Source: Conus ventricosus (taxonomy: Eukaryota > Mollusca > Gastropoda > Neogastropoda > Conidae). From it: DNA of 64,000 bases. Location: contig CM031600.1 in assembly GCA_018398815.1 (NCBI GenBank), positions 53,643,837 through 53,707,836 on the forward strand, written 5' to 3'. The position numbers were made by a program, and so were the translations under genes. Position 1 is the first letter of the stretch. Each line of letters opens with the position of its first letter. This document shows positions 28,301-40,300 of this stretch, one piece after another. The notes beneath the pieces were generated by a model that was not told where the DNA came from, made no database searches, and saw only the letters and a program-made list of their open reading frames with translations.

Positions 28301-31300
28301 ACTGCCACAGTAGCTGAACCACTACTTGCCGTCAGTATGTCATAAGTGCTACTGGCACACCAGCACACTGCGATTTCAGGTTTTGTTTGTGCATGTGTTT
28401 TCTTTTTAGTTTTACTGTCATACTGAGCAGAACAACTGTTTGTCAATCACTTTTAACATAACGCATTAAATGATAGAAACTGACACAGTGGTTTAAAAGT
28501 TACGCTTTGTAAATTGGATACCCTACTTTACCTCTCTGCACGCCTGGTTTGTAGGTGCTTGGCTCCTGGCAATGAAAAGGTTAAAATGAGAAAGGCCTTT
28601 GTGGCCTAATGAAAAAACACAGTGTGCTTTACACCATAGCCTTATATGCTTTAGGAAGGTCACCAACTTTGTGCATGATAGTCATTACATGTCTTCTTCG
28701 AACAGAATAAAGACTGTTTGACAAACATGCGAGAATTCTTTTTGACCAAACATTCTTTGAATGCATACAAAGATTCTGTTAAAGAGCAGACATATACTTG
28801 TTGAGCAAAAAATACATGTAATTAAATAAACAGATATGTGCTACACAATCAGAACAAAAATTCCACTGCATAGTATGTGCACTAAGGCAAAGGAAAACTC
28901 ACTGTCTCTGTGGGGTGGAATTGTGGAGGAAGAAGCTACAGTGAGCAACACAGGTAGGCAGTGACTGTGACTGTAGCATTCTGTGGCAACAGTACACTGG
29001 CTGAAGACAGCAAACAAAAACAACTGTACACATACATATACATGCATGTTATCTACAGAAGGGTAAATAAGAATGTTACAACTAAAGTGGTTTTAGGATA
29101 TACTTACCTATCTAAACAAATGTTCATCTCCATTATGCCTGGAACAATGCCAACGCCATACATAATGCCATATATTAGGAATCTCTCAAAAAATATCAAA
29201 TGGAGAGCAGGAAGCTAACTCTATCTTAAACTATCAGGAATACAGGAGTGGTCTCCCCTGGCAAACACGGCACCATAATTCAGTTTTCTCTTTTCTCTCA
29301 TTTCTTGGCTCAAACACTATACAATGGATTCACAGAAGCGTTCTTCGCTCAGCCTTTCCTGCTCAGGAAGAGAACCCTTCTACTTTAGCAGAAAATTCCT
29401 TGGATATGTTACGCTTGCCTCTGTTCTACAGTCACCACCATTTCAGGGTGCCTTGACACACCCCAATTTAACCACCATTTCTACGCCACCGGTCTCCAGA
29501 CATTGCAGCTCCTGTCAAAGACCGTTTCTTCCCTCGACACGCACAAGACCTGTGTTGTCTGCACTGGCTGTTCCTCTTTCAATTCATGCAATTGGTGTGA
29601 GTGTTGGCCGACTTCTACTGGCACTTGATTTTTATTTCTGTTAGATGGTCCGCAGTTTTCACAAGAGGTGTGAGTGCACTTCATGCTTCAACTCGGTCCT
29701 AGTACTGGAGACTAGCCAGCGTCTCCTCCGATGCTCTATGACCCTACCCTGGTGAACTAGCCAGTCATGTCTCTCCTTCCAAGCGAGCTGCTTACCCTAC
29801 NNNNNNNNNNNNNNNNNNNNNNNNNNNNNNNNNNNNNNNNNNNNNNNNNNNNNNNNNNNNNNNNNNNNNNNNNNNNNNNNNNNNNNNNNNNNNNNNNNNN
29901 NNNNNNNNNNNNNNNNNNNNNNNNNNNNNNNNNNNNNNNNNNNNNNNNNNNNNNNNNNNNNNNNNNNNNNNNNNNNNNNNNNNNNNNNNNNNNNNNNNNN
30001 NNNNNNNNNNNNNNNNNNNNNNNNNNNNNNNNNNNNNNNNNNNNNNNNNNNNNNNNNNNNNNNNNNNNNNNNNNNNNNNNNNNNNNNNNNNNNNNNNNNN
30101 NNNNNNNNNNNNNNNNNNNNNNNNNNNNNNNNNNNNNNNNNNNNNNNNNNNNNNNNNNNNNNNNNNNNNNNNNNNNNNNNNNNNNNNNNNNNNNNNNNNN
30201 NNNNNNNNNNNNNNNNNNNNNNNNNNNNNNNNNNNNNNNNNNNNNNNNNNNNNNNNNNNNNNNNNNNNNNNNNNNNNNNNNNNNNNNNNNNNNNNNNNNN
30301 NNNNNNNNNNNNNNNNNNNNNNNNNNNNNNNNNNNNNNNNNNNNNNNNNNNNNNNNNNNNNNNNNNNNNNNNNNNNNNNNNNNNNNNNNNNNNNNNNNNN
30401 NNNNNNNNNNNNNNNNNNNNNNNNNNNNNNNNNNNNNNNNNNNNNNNNNNNNNNNNNNNNNNNNNNNNNNNNNNNNNNNNNNNNNNNNNNNNNNNNNNNN
30501 NNNNNNNNNNNNNNNNNNNNNNNNNNNNNNNNNNNNNNNNNNNNNNNNNNNNNNNNNNNNNNNNNNNNNNNNNNNNNNNNNNNNNNNNNNNNNNNNNNNN
30601 NNNNNNNNNNNNNNNNNNNNNNNNNNNNNNNNNNNNNNNNNNNNNNNNNNNNNNNNNNNNNNNNNNNNNNNNNNNNNNNNNNNNNNNNNNNNNNNNNNNN
30701 NNNNNNNNNNNNNNNNNNNNNNNNNNNNNNNNNNNNNNNNNNNNNNNNNNNNNNNNNNNNNNNNNNNNNNNNNNNNNNNNNNNNNNNNNNNNNNNNNNNN
30801 CTGGGGGCAGGCCGAGATTTTTGGATGCAGAATAACCATCACTGACGTCCCACTACTTCCCAGGGAAGAAACCGGGTAAACTTCCTGTTCCTCATTCAAC
30901 CTCGCCTCCTGCCTAACAAGGACAGGTTTTTGCTCTGTCTCGCCTATACTCTGTTTTTTGTAGAGATTGCTTGTGTGCTTGCCTTCTTTACTTGCTCTGT
31001 TGTGGCTTACGTTCGACCATGGGTACCATTGCCGCGTGAGGCTTATGGATGGCATTTTATTTCATTTTATTCACGCTCTAGCGTGACGGCTCACGACTTC
31101 TCTTCACCCCATTGTTCTCCATTCGTCCCTTACTCGCCGGTTTGGGAACGCGTCACCCTTGTAGTAACGCGTCAGCCACTCTCTCGTTATTTTCTTCCCC
31201 ATTTCCACCGATTTCCATCGATCTCGGCGCGTTGTTTATTCCCAATAGCCATCTCGGTCATTCACATCGACGATCGATCTTCGTCGGTCGCTCGAGCCGC

Positions 31301-34300
31301 CATCTTTATTCTCGCCATTTCGGCCGACCCCTGCGTGGTCGTCCTCGGTCTTCGTACCGCTTCACTGCTATGGAGGTTTTCCTCCTCTATTATTATCTCC
31401 TTCTTTTCCTTGCATCACTACTCCTGATCGTCTTCTTCGATCGCTCGTCTAGTACGGTCGATCGGGTTTGTACCCACATTGCTACCATCAAATTAGGATG
31501 GCGGACGTGTTTTAAGAAAGAAGAGGAAGAAGAAGAAGAGTTCGCCTTTCTATCTCCCGTCAATCATTTAAGCCAATAATAAACATTTGTTATCCTAACA
31601 TTCCCTCTACGGAGTCTCCTTTCGGCCCCTCGTATACCTTCAGTGCGTCAGTCGATTTTACTCTCGCGCCCATTGCTTCTCTTTCGATGACCTAACCCTC
31701 ACCGGTCAATCGACCCGCCATCTTGGATTTTCCACTACGATCGGCTTCTCCTCCATATTGCCTCACCGCATGGTGCCCATTTTCGATCGCACATGCTTGC
31801 CGTACGGGATTTCCCCAGCCACATCTATTTGTACCCTATATGGCACTCTATGTATCCTTACTACAGGTAGATCGAGTGACTTACGATCTCTTGATCTGCC
31901 TACTGGTGCACATGTGTTTAGTACCTAATTTATCACAGGTAGATTGATGGTCTTTACGATCTCTTCATCTACCAACTGGTGCACATTGATTAGTACCTCC
32001 TTAGCATTATTACAGTACACCAGGGTATTTTACTCACGCGCGCCAGTGCGCGTCACTCACGCGATCGATCCCTCCCGGTCAATCGATCCGCCAAGTAGTG
32101 TATTGGTCCATGACCGGTTGCCGTGTCCGCCATATTTGGCCTGGCCGCATTCACCTTGTTGGCGGTACCGGCTTCCCCGGCGTTATTTTCCCTGTACGCT
32201 TATTTACCAATGATTACAGTAGAGAGAGTTCTTACGATCTCTTGATCTACCAACGTGTTGCACACTTATTAGTAACCCATTATAACATTTATATTTCCCC
32301 ATTTATCATTACTCCTGGAGATCAGGTGTCTCTACGATCTCTTGATCTACCGCAAACGGTGCACAGTTATTTCAACCCCCCTTCATCCATTACTACTGGT
32401 AGACTGGGTTACTCGGACGATCTCTTGATCTACCACGTGTGCACATTTATTACTACCCCCATTCTATCATTATTCCAATGTAGATCGAGAGTCACCTGGT
32501 GGGATTGGATTGAATAATTTCCTCCTTCAAACGATCGTTCGGTACTCTCTGCGTTTTTGTGCAGTTTCGCACAGCTCTGGCCCCTTTCTTTCCTCGCAGA
32601 CTTTTGTTTAACCCTTCTCAGCGAGTTGTGGTCAGCTGCCATTTCTGGCACTGTCCTCCCCTGCTCTGTGGCCCCAGCTTATACGCAACTATGTCCTCGA
32701 CATACCTGCGCGTATTTCTCTGCCCACGCCCCGTTGTTTTTTGGTTTTTCCTACGCTCGTACACTCGCCGGTCGAGGGCGGCCGCCATTATCTCCCTCGT
32801 CGGTCGCCGTGTTCCCACCATTTTGTCTTCTGGCCGCCCGTACTTTTCGTACTGGGTCTGCCTTAGACGGTTTTAGCTCAATATCTTCGTACTAGTACAC
32901 ATATCCACTTTTAGTGCTAGAAATTTTGTCTAGTACAAGATCGTACTACTATACGCTGATCACGATTGATATCTAACATTACTCAACATCTAGACCTGTT
33001 GGTGGCGTGGTACTGGTAGTTTTCGAGTTTTCCTGTCGGGAGGGCGCGCCGCCCTTCCCTTACACAACACCCACAAACGGCCGATCGAGATTAATTTACT
33101 TTCTACTCGATCGAGCCATTTGCTCCTCTTTGTGATCGTGTGCTCCGGGTTTGCTCTGGTCCACATTGCCAACATGGGAGGACACCGTCGGTCAAGCACT
33201 TCACCACTCAAAGTCGCTCACATTCCCTGGAGAACCGCGGTCTATTCCGATCCAGAGCATCCGTTCTCATGGAAGAACGGAGCGGTCATGTAGATGGAGA
33301 TGACTTTTCCGCGAGGGGATGCGTGACCATTCCTCCTCTACTCTTGCCCGACGGACACACGATCGCTGCATCCTAAGCTTACTAGGTAAGCGGCCGCCAT
33401 TTCCTAAATGTCTCTCTTTTGAACCTGCCAGAAAAGTCTAAGGGCAAGCTGCCCTCAAAGGGCTGATCGCAAGTCAATCTTCTCACCGAAATTCTCCCTC
33501 CACCCTCGTCCTCCATTGGCCGCAATGCCCTCTAGCCCCTCCCCTACGCGCAGTGAGACTTCTGTCTAATCATGCTGTGTCACGCGACACTCGTCCCCTG
33601 GGAACCATGCCGAGCCGCGGACCAGCACGGGTGACGGGTCTGGTATTGGAAACCAACCATCATCCACCCAGCCACTCCCATGATAGCCACGTTTCACTTT
33701 CCCCCCGAAACTTGATACTGGACTCACAGCGCTCTGCCCCACCGGCCAGTGTGCAAGCAACACCTGTGCTCGAGGAGCGCCCTGACTCCCGTGCAAAAAA
33801 TAAAAAAAAATAAAGCAGTATTATGGTCACCCCGTCGCACGACCTCGCGTGGTCCATAATACTGGGCGGCGTGGTCCACGCCCCGCCAAGAGCCCGTCGA
33901 GTCCATGCACATAGGGCCGTCGACCAACCCCGATCGACCGCCACATATTTCCCCTAGGGGTACAGGAACGTTGGGGAGTCGACTTAAATTGGCTTCCCAC
34001 TTGGGCAACATCCGGGCTGTCCCGTTTCCTCCAGGGGGGGAGGATCAACCCAGCGGACAAGGGGTAACCTGGACTTTTCCTCTGGGAAGGAACACGGTGC
34101 CATTGCAGGCCAGCCCAATCCACACATATGCGGGTAGGGCTCGACTACCTCGTCCTCCCCACCACCACGTAAGGCACTCCCAGGCCCCACAGACCAAGGA
34201 AATTGTATGTGGCAGTGCACTCCCTGGGCGGGTACGACAGCCACGGCCCCTCGATAGCCCCCGCCCCCCCCCCCCCCCCCCTGGTGTTTCAGGTTACCCG

Positions 34301-37300
34301 GTGTCCTCGGGGACAGTCCTGCCCACACCCAGTGCCGCCACAGCCCGCCTACCTCCCCGCCGGGTACCCGTGCTCTATGCCCCCGAGAAGACCGTGGCTT
34401 AATTCCACCACGCAAACACTACGCAGCACCACGGTGGACAGTGGCACCAGCCTCATCCACTTGGGTCCGACCCTCGGCTCCCCACCTCGGGCGCTGTCCT
34501 ATCCGGCAGGAACGGGCTTCTCCCCAACCTAGCCAGGCCGCGATCATAGAGCACGAGGGACCCGCCCTCGGCCTTCCACCACTGACCCACTAGGGCTTAG
34601 GGCGGGACCCCCACGCACAATCCCTAGAAGTTGCCTCCTGACGAAGATACCACCCAACCGCTGGGCATGAACAAGACCACCCTGAGTCTGAAGATGAGGA
34701 AGAACTACCTTCTCCTCAATTGTGCGATTTGCTCACCCTGGAACGGTGGCGCCCTGACCTGGTTGTGAGGGAGGCCCCACCCCCTACAAGTCCTTTCTTT
34801 CACTGACATCACCGAGCCGCCCCCTGCCCAGCGATCTAAAACCAGGATCCTCGCCGCCACAGTCCCTCACCTCCAATCTGGGAAGGTTCGGCAAGCTAGC
34901 ACCAGGGGTGCGCAGCCGGAGGAGAACGGCGCCGTCCCGCACTGGCATCGACCCTGGCCCCCCCCCCTCCGAGACACACCAGGAGACGGACTCTCTCCTT
35001 GTTTCAACGTCCCATTTAGCGACACTGGTCAACAGGATCTCGCATCACCTTTCAGCTGCGGCGGACAGCGCAGCCAGGAGCCACTTTAACTGCCTGTTGG
35101 TAAGCTAGAGTTGCGGGCTTGGCACGGTCCCTCTCGCTCCCCGGCGCTTAAGCACTACCCGCCAAGCGCCCTAATTCCCCTTCTGGCCCGAAACCGAAAC
35201 AATCCTACCAGAATATTCGGTTCGGCCAGCAGACACAGTCCCTAAGGTGACTGGGGGAGTCTCCCATGGGAAACGTCCATCCTTATAACTTCCCATCTCA
35301 CAGACGCTACTACTTCCTCGCCTGGCAAGATCGGGGTTCCAGAAAATCAGGGAAGCGGTCGTACTTACCCTGAAATATGTTCGTAATGGGTTCCGCCTAA
35401 CGGACCTAATCGTAGTCAGACGACACTGAGTCGCCTTGAAGTAGTGATTTTCCAAGGTCGCGGCCTAGTTTTGTATAGTCCTCGTTTCGCGTGAAGACGC
35501 GATACTTACATGCCCCATTTTCCCGACGTTGCTCAGGCAATCGACATGTCAGGAAAGTGTGTGTTTTCAGGATCTTGGGGTCAAGGTAAGCAGTACTCTC
35601 GTTGTTTTAAGGATCCCCAAAACAGTATGTTCTATGTTCTGTGTGCCGAAAGATCGCCTCATTGCCATCTATGGCTCACAAACCACACACTCATGGCTAC
35701 ATGGCCACAAAAAAGCGGCATGGCTCAGGTAGCTAAATACACGCGCGTTTCGTGTATCCTGTCTATACAAGCGGACGGGGAGATAGGTTGCTCGATTCCA
35801 ACCTCTATCACTCCCCCTCCATCTCGGTCTGTCCGCCTTTCGGAGAACCCTCATACCTCGGGAGGCAGACGCACTAGTGAGTGACCGGTCAGGCTCCCGC
35901 TGTTCCCCGCTTCCAACCCCAGGTCTCGCACCGACTTGTTTCTCCTGCCCGTGTAGCCTCTTCCTTCCTTTCCCCTGCTTCCAACTCAAGTCGCGCACCG
36001 ACTTGTTCTCCTGCCCAACGACCAACACTTTCGGAGCCTTGTTGTGTCAACAACACAAAAAAAGGGTGGGGGGAAGGGGGCTCGCGTGGCCCTCAGGGAC
36101 CTCTCCCCCCGAATAGAGGCCCCTCTCCACTGTTGCCGTGCGGGGATTCACCCTCTGCGCGACACACTTAGAGGGGTGGCCGCCGCCTCACTGAGTGAAG
36201 GGACCCCTCAGGCAGGCTAACCCTCAGGCCCAGTGGAGAACAGTGTTCAGCCCCAGAGTCGCTCACCCTCCCTGGTCTGGCCTCAAAACATACGCCTTGC
36301 CTCCATGTCCCAATCCCCCACAGGGTGAGCCATTTTTCCAAGGGGAGAGATGGCCGTCTGGCTCAACTCTTTTCCTCCATCTGGCCTTCCAATTTCAGAT
36401 AGGTAGATCGGGATCTCTCCTAATCTACTTCGTTAGGCTCTCAGCTGGCCTCCATTCGGGCTACTGGAACCCCGTCCCAGGCGCTCCTCCTAGTCCTATC
36501 AGATGCTTCCAAGATGGACAGAACGCCTACGCCCCAGGCGTAAAGGACTCCCCCGTCTTATCTCCCCCGGTGCCCAATGAGGCAGGCGCTGGCCACTTGC
36601 ACAGCCTTCAGCGCTCTGACCTCTTGCACCACAATCCTCGAGGCAGCCTACTGGCATCCCGGAAAATCCCTTCAGTGAAGCCTTTATTTAGGGTCCCGCA
36701 TGACCAGGGCTGATGGTTATAGGGACTCTTTCTTTGCGGGCTAACGAGCCATATCTATTCCTCTGCTAACCCAAAACCATTAGGGCACTAAGCCATCCTC
36801 CGATTCTTTGAATTCTGCTATGTCCTGACATGGTAAAGTATATACGCCAAAATGGGAGTTTGTATTCTACTCCCTTTTTTGGCTATATACTTACCAATGT
36901 CAGACTCTCATTCGCGAGGCGACACCTACCTTCCCCTGCTAGCGCTATGGGTTCTCGGGGTTACCTTGCGCATAGGGCCTCTTTTAAGAGGAACAGGAAG
37001 TTTAACAACCGTTTTCTTCCTGGCGAAGTAGTGCTGGGACGTCACGTGATGGTTCTTATTACTGCATTAGCCACAAAAAATCGCGGCCGCAGAGCAACTA
37101 ACTGCCGTGGAATGCTATGGTCTGACATTGGTTAAGTATACTAGCCAAACATGAGTATAATACAAACGCCCCATTTTTGTTGACACTGGTTAGTTGCCTC
37201 TCATTGAAAAAAAAAAATAGACATCAGTATTTTGTTGACACAACTATCTAAAGAATGACAGCACAGCACATCTTGACGAATTGTTAGCACATCCATTACG

Positions 37301-40300
37301 GAATGGCACTGTGCATCTGGAGCATTGTTTATTACTGTCCATCATAGAATGGCACTGCGTCGGATTTGAGCATTATTGTGACACCTCCATCTAAGAATGG
37401 CAATCTGCCTTGAAGCATTTGTGTCATCGCATTCTTTGATGAAGGCTGCTGAGACAATTTTGTAGCATTTTTGTTGCATAACCCCCGAGGAAATTGCGCG
37501 TAGCCCTTTTGTAAGTTTATCATTTGCCCTGTACAGTGGGTTGGGCACACTCTACTTGCTCCCTGTTATTTTGGATCATGGCCCCTGTTACCTCTGGCCC
37601 TTTATCACATTCACTTGATGTTAGTGTGTGTTTCACGCTCGCTTCACAGCTTCTGAGCAAGATGTTGCAACTCGGTGTGAATAACCATGCCTACAATACA
37701 GTAGTCAGTGACATTGTCTTGTAAGTTGACTTGCATGGGTCTCCTTTTCCTGATCATGACCTCATTTACTTTTCTCATAGTTGACTTATGTTAACTGATA
37801 CATAAGGGAGAATAGGGACATGTCTTTAACCTCCAAGAAATGTTAAGACTTAAGGCCATATGTGCCGTTGGCGCTGAGCTCTATATGAATGAGGTCTGCT
37901 TTGCGGCACTTTGAGTCTGAGCAATGATTCGTCTTTCAGGCGAGATTAACCCACAATCATTGTCATATTCAGGCATTTGTTTGTAGTAGGTAAGGGTATA
38001 AAAAAAAATTTACAACTAAAGTAGTTTTATAATATACTTACCTGTCCAAACTCAAGGACAAAACACCCCCCCCCCCCCCCTCCCCCTCCCTGCAGTATGA
38101 AAAGGGGACCAAAAAATGAATTTTCCAATGTATTTCAATCACAGATTATTTTGTTCTGGCATGTGAAGGATTAACTTTTACCAAAAAAGAAACAGCTGGG
38201 CATATAATATCAAGTGTTTTACACTCAAAGTAAAGAACGTAAATTATCACATCAAATAATCATCATCTTCAAATCTAGTGACCTCTTCTGTCTCCTCTTG
38301 TTCATATACCAGATTATAATTGCAAGCATCCTGGTATTTACAACCAACTCCAACTGCAGATTATACTTCCCACACATGTTCCTGTCTGCCCCATACTGAC
38401 ATGAACTCTTAAGAATCTGATATATGTAACATTTTTTAAGGTACAATAACACTTTATCTCCTTAAACTTCAACAGAGTCATACGGTGCAATTAAAAAACT
38501 CTGGCAGCTGACACTCAACACGACATCCAATTCCTCGTTGGTTGCAGCATTGTCATTGGGTTAAAAATAAAAGACTTGTGGTATATTTGCCTGTCGAACT
38601 GTCAGTGGAGTGTGGAGAGTGAAGGTCGAAGGGGAGGGAGGGAAGAAGATGAAGAGGAGAGACTTTAGCCAGTGTAGTCCACCCTTGTTAGTTCAAACGA
38701 AGAATCGCGAACACCATCAAGTGACTCATCCAAATCATCGGCCTTTGTGGTGGACCCCGAGTGCTCCCTTTGGTTCCACTGGCTCTAAGAAATGTCAACA
38801 GTGAGTCTAAGGTGTGGCTGTCGGAAGGTGTGGGAGTTACAGAGCTAGATCAGCCTGGAAATGGGGGGAAAAAAAGCATTAAAGAAAGTGAAAAATTGAT
38901 GGAAAACACTTCTCACCATTTGCAACATCTCCCCCAGTAAATGTAAGCTTCTGTTGAACAGCGGACCTTCACGTGCTTGTATCAACACATCCACCAGCGC
39001 CTGAAAATCAAAAGTCAGAAATCCATTCTTTCAGAGATGCCATATCAAATAAGTAATAGGTTCCTACAACACACACAAACAATCACCCCGCATACAACTT
39101 TACTGCATGGAATCGGATAAGCAAAGTAATGAGATTCACGATTTACAAACTTGCTTTTTCTGCATACTAATATTAAGTAATAGAATCAGGTGAGAAAAAA
39201 TGTAATTTCCAGGATTAATTCAAAACAGCAAGTTTTTCAAATCGATTAAAACAAAAATTGTCAAAATTCATCATATGCAACAGCTGAGTTACAGTATGGA
39301 AGGCAGTATGAAAGTTTAGCTTATTGTTTTGGTTACCCTTTCTCTTGTTTGTTTTCTTCATTCCAGACCCAAAACGTCAAAAACCACAGTCACGTTTTGA
39401 AGTGATAATGATTAAAATGATTCTTTTTTTTTTCCCTCTGCAATCTCAAATGCATGGAAGTCACGGAATACCTGCTCATTAACTTTATATCTCAACCAAA
39501 AGGAATCAACATGATTCTTGGCCGCATAATTAAGCTTGAAAGTCTATGTGGTTTTTCCTTTGTTCCACAGAACAAAAGTCTGAAAATAGTGTTTTCTTTA
39601 GTACCAGGCTCTCGATAACGCTCTAATTACTACTTTCTGTTGGATTGCCTTGTGATAGAGTTTATGACAAAGTAAGCCAGGGTGTAGCTTATGGTTATGG
39701 GAAACAGGAGAAAGTGGGTGTACAGTAACCTCACTGAGAGACAAAGAAGCACAAAACAGAAACAGTTGGCAGCTTTCTATTGAACAGAGGTGGGGATTTC
39801 GTAATATTACACTATAATAGATGCGCAGTGCATCTGCAGCTACAAACCTCCAGAAGCCTGCATTGATCCATGCACTCAACAGCAAAGCAATGTGGTTGTC
39901 TATCAAGTTGTGTACAGGAAATTAAAAACATGGAAAATAAGATGAACAAGTCCATAGATAAAGAACAGAATCAGACAGAATAAGCTGGAACTGAATAGAT
40001 GACATTTAGAAAAAAAAAGTCTACTACCAATAGCTATATCCTACTACTGCAATTCCGAATGCCAAGCAATCACCCAGCACAGGCCATGACCAGTGGTTAG
40101 TGTTACAGGCTGATACCAGGATCCATCCATTCAAAGCCCCTCACAGCATCTACATATATGCATGGGAAACATACTTGCATTACTTACAACTCTGGTTCAA
40201 TGGACGCAGAAACTTAATTTGCTTAGAATTCAATGAACCATACACGCACACATACCACTTATATGTGAAGATATTCAACATTTTGAAACACCTGTAATTT

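Larger units (their letters stand above)
30801..37167 (+). mobile_element. DIRS-like retrotransposon, left end in gap
   Basis: The right end (about 36990-37167) is the inverted complement of a left end seen intact in another copy at 737-906, and the left end of this copy is partly present at 30801-30891. An internal complementary region sits at 36826-36903. These are the hallmarks of DIRS elements, which integrate with a tyrosine recombinase. A recombinase C-terminal remnant is at 36195-36720. I saw no reverse transcriptase motif, so this copy is probably non-autonomous or internally deleted. Proline-rich frames at 33.9-35.1 kb may be gag. It lies in the rictor intron before the exon at 28.9 kb. 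Confidence 0.8.

Noticed and set aside
33905..34402. 165-codon proline-rich frame as a host gene
   Set aside because: It lies within the DIRS-like element, overlaps frames on the other strand and has low-complexity Pro/Arg composition; at most it is a gag remnant.
38668..38787. Minus-strand frame SQWNQREHSGSTTKADDLD... after a TTTCTTAG acceptor, and an alternative reading LDSLLTFLRASG, considered as the rictor exon following LLGEMLQM
   Set aside because: The exon at 28903-28996 fits the same protein position far better (YSHSHCLP) with correct phase, and no good donor follows the 38.7-kb frame.
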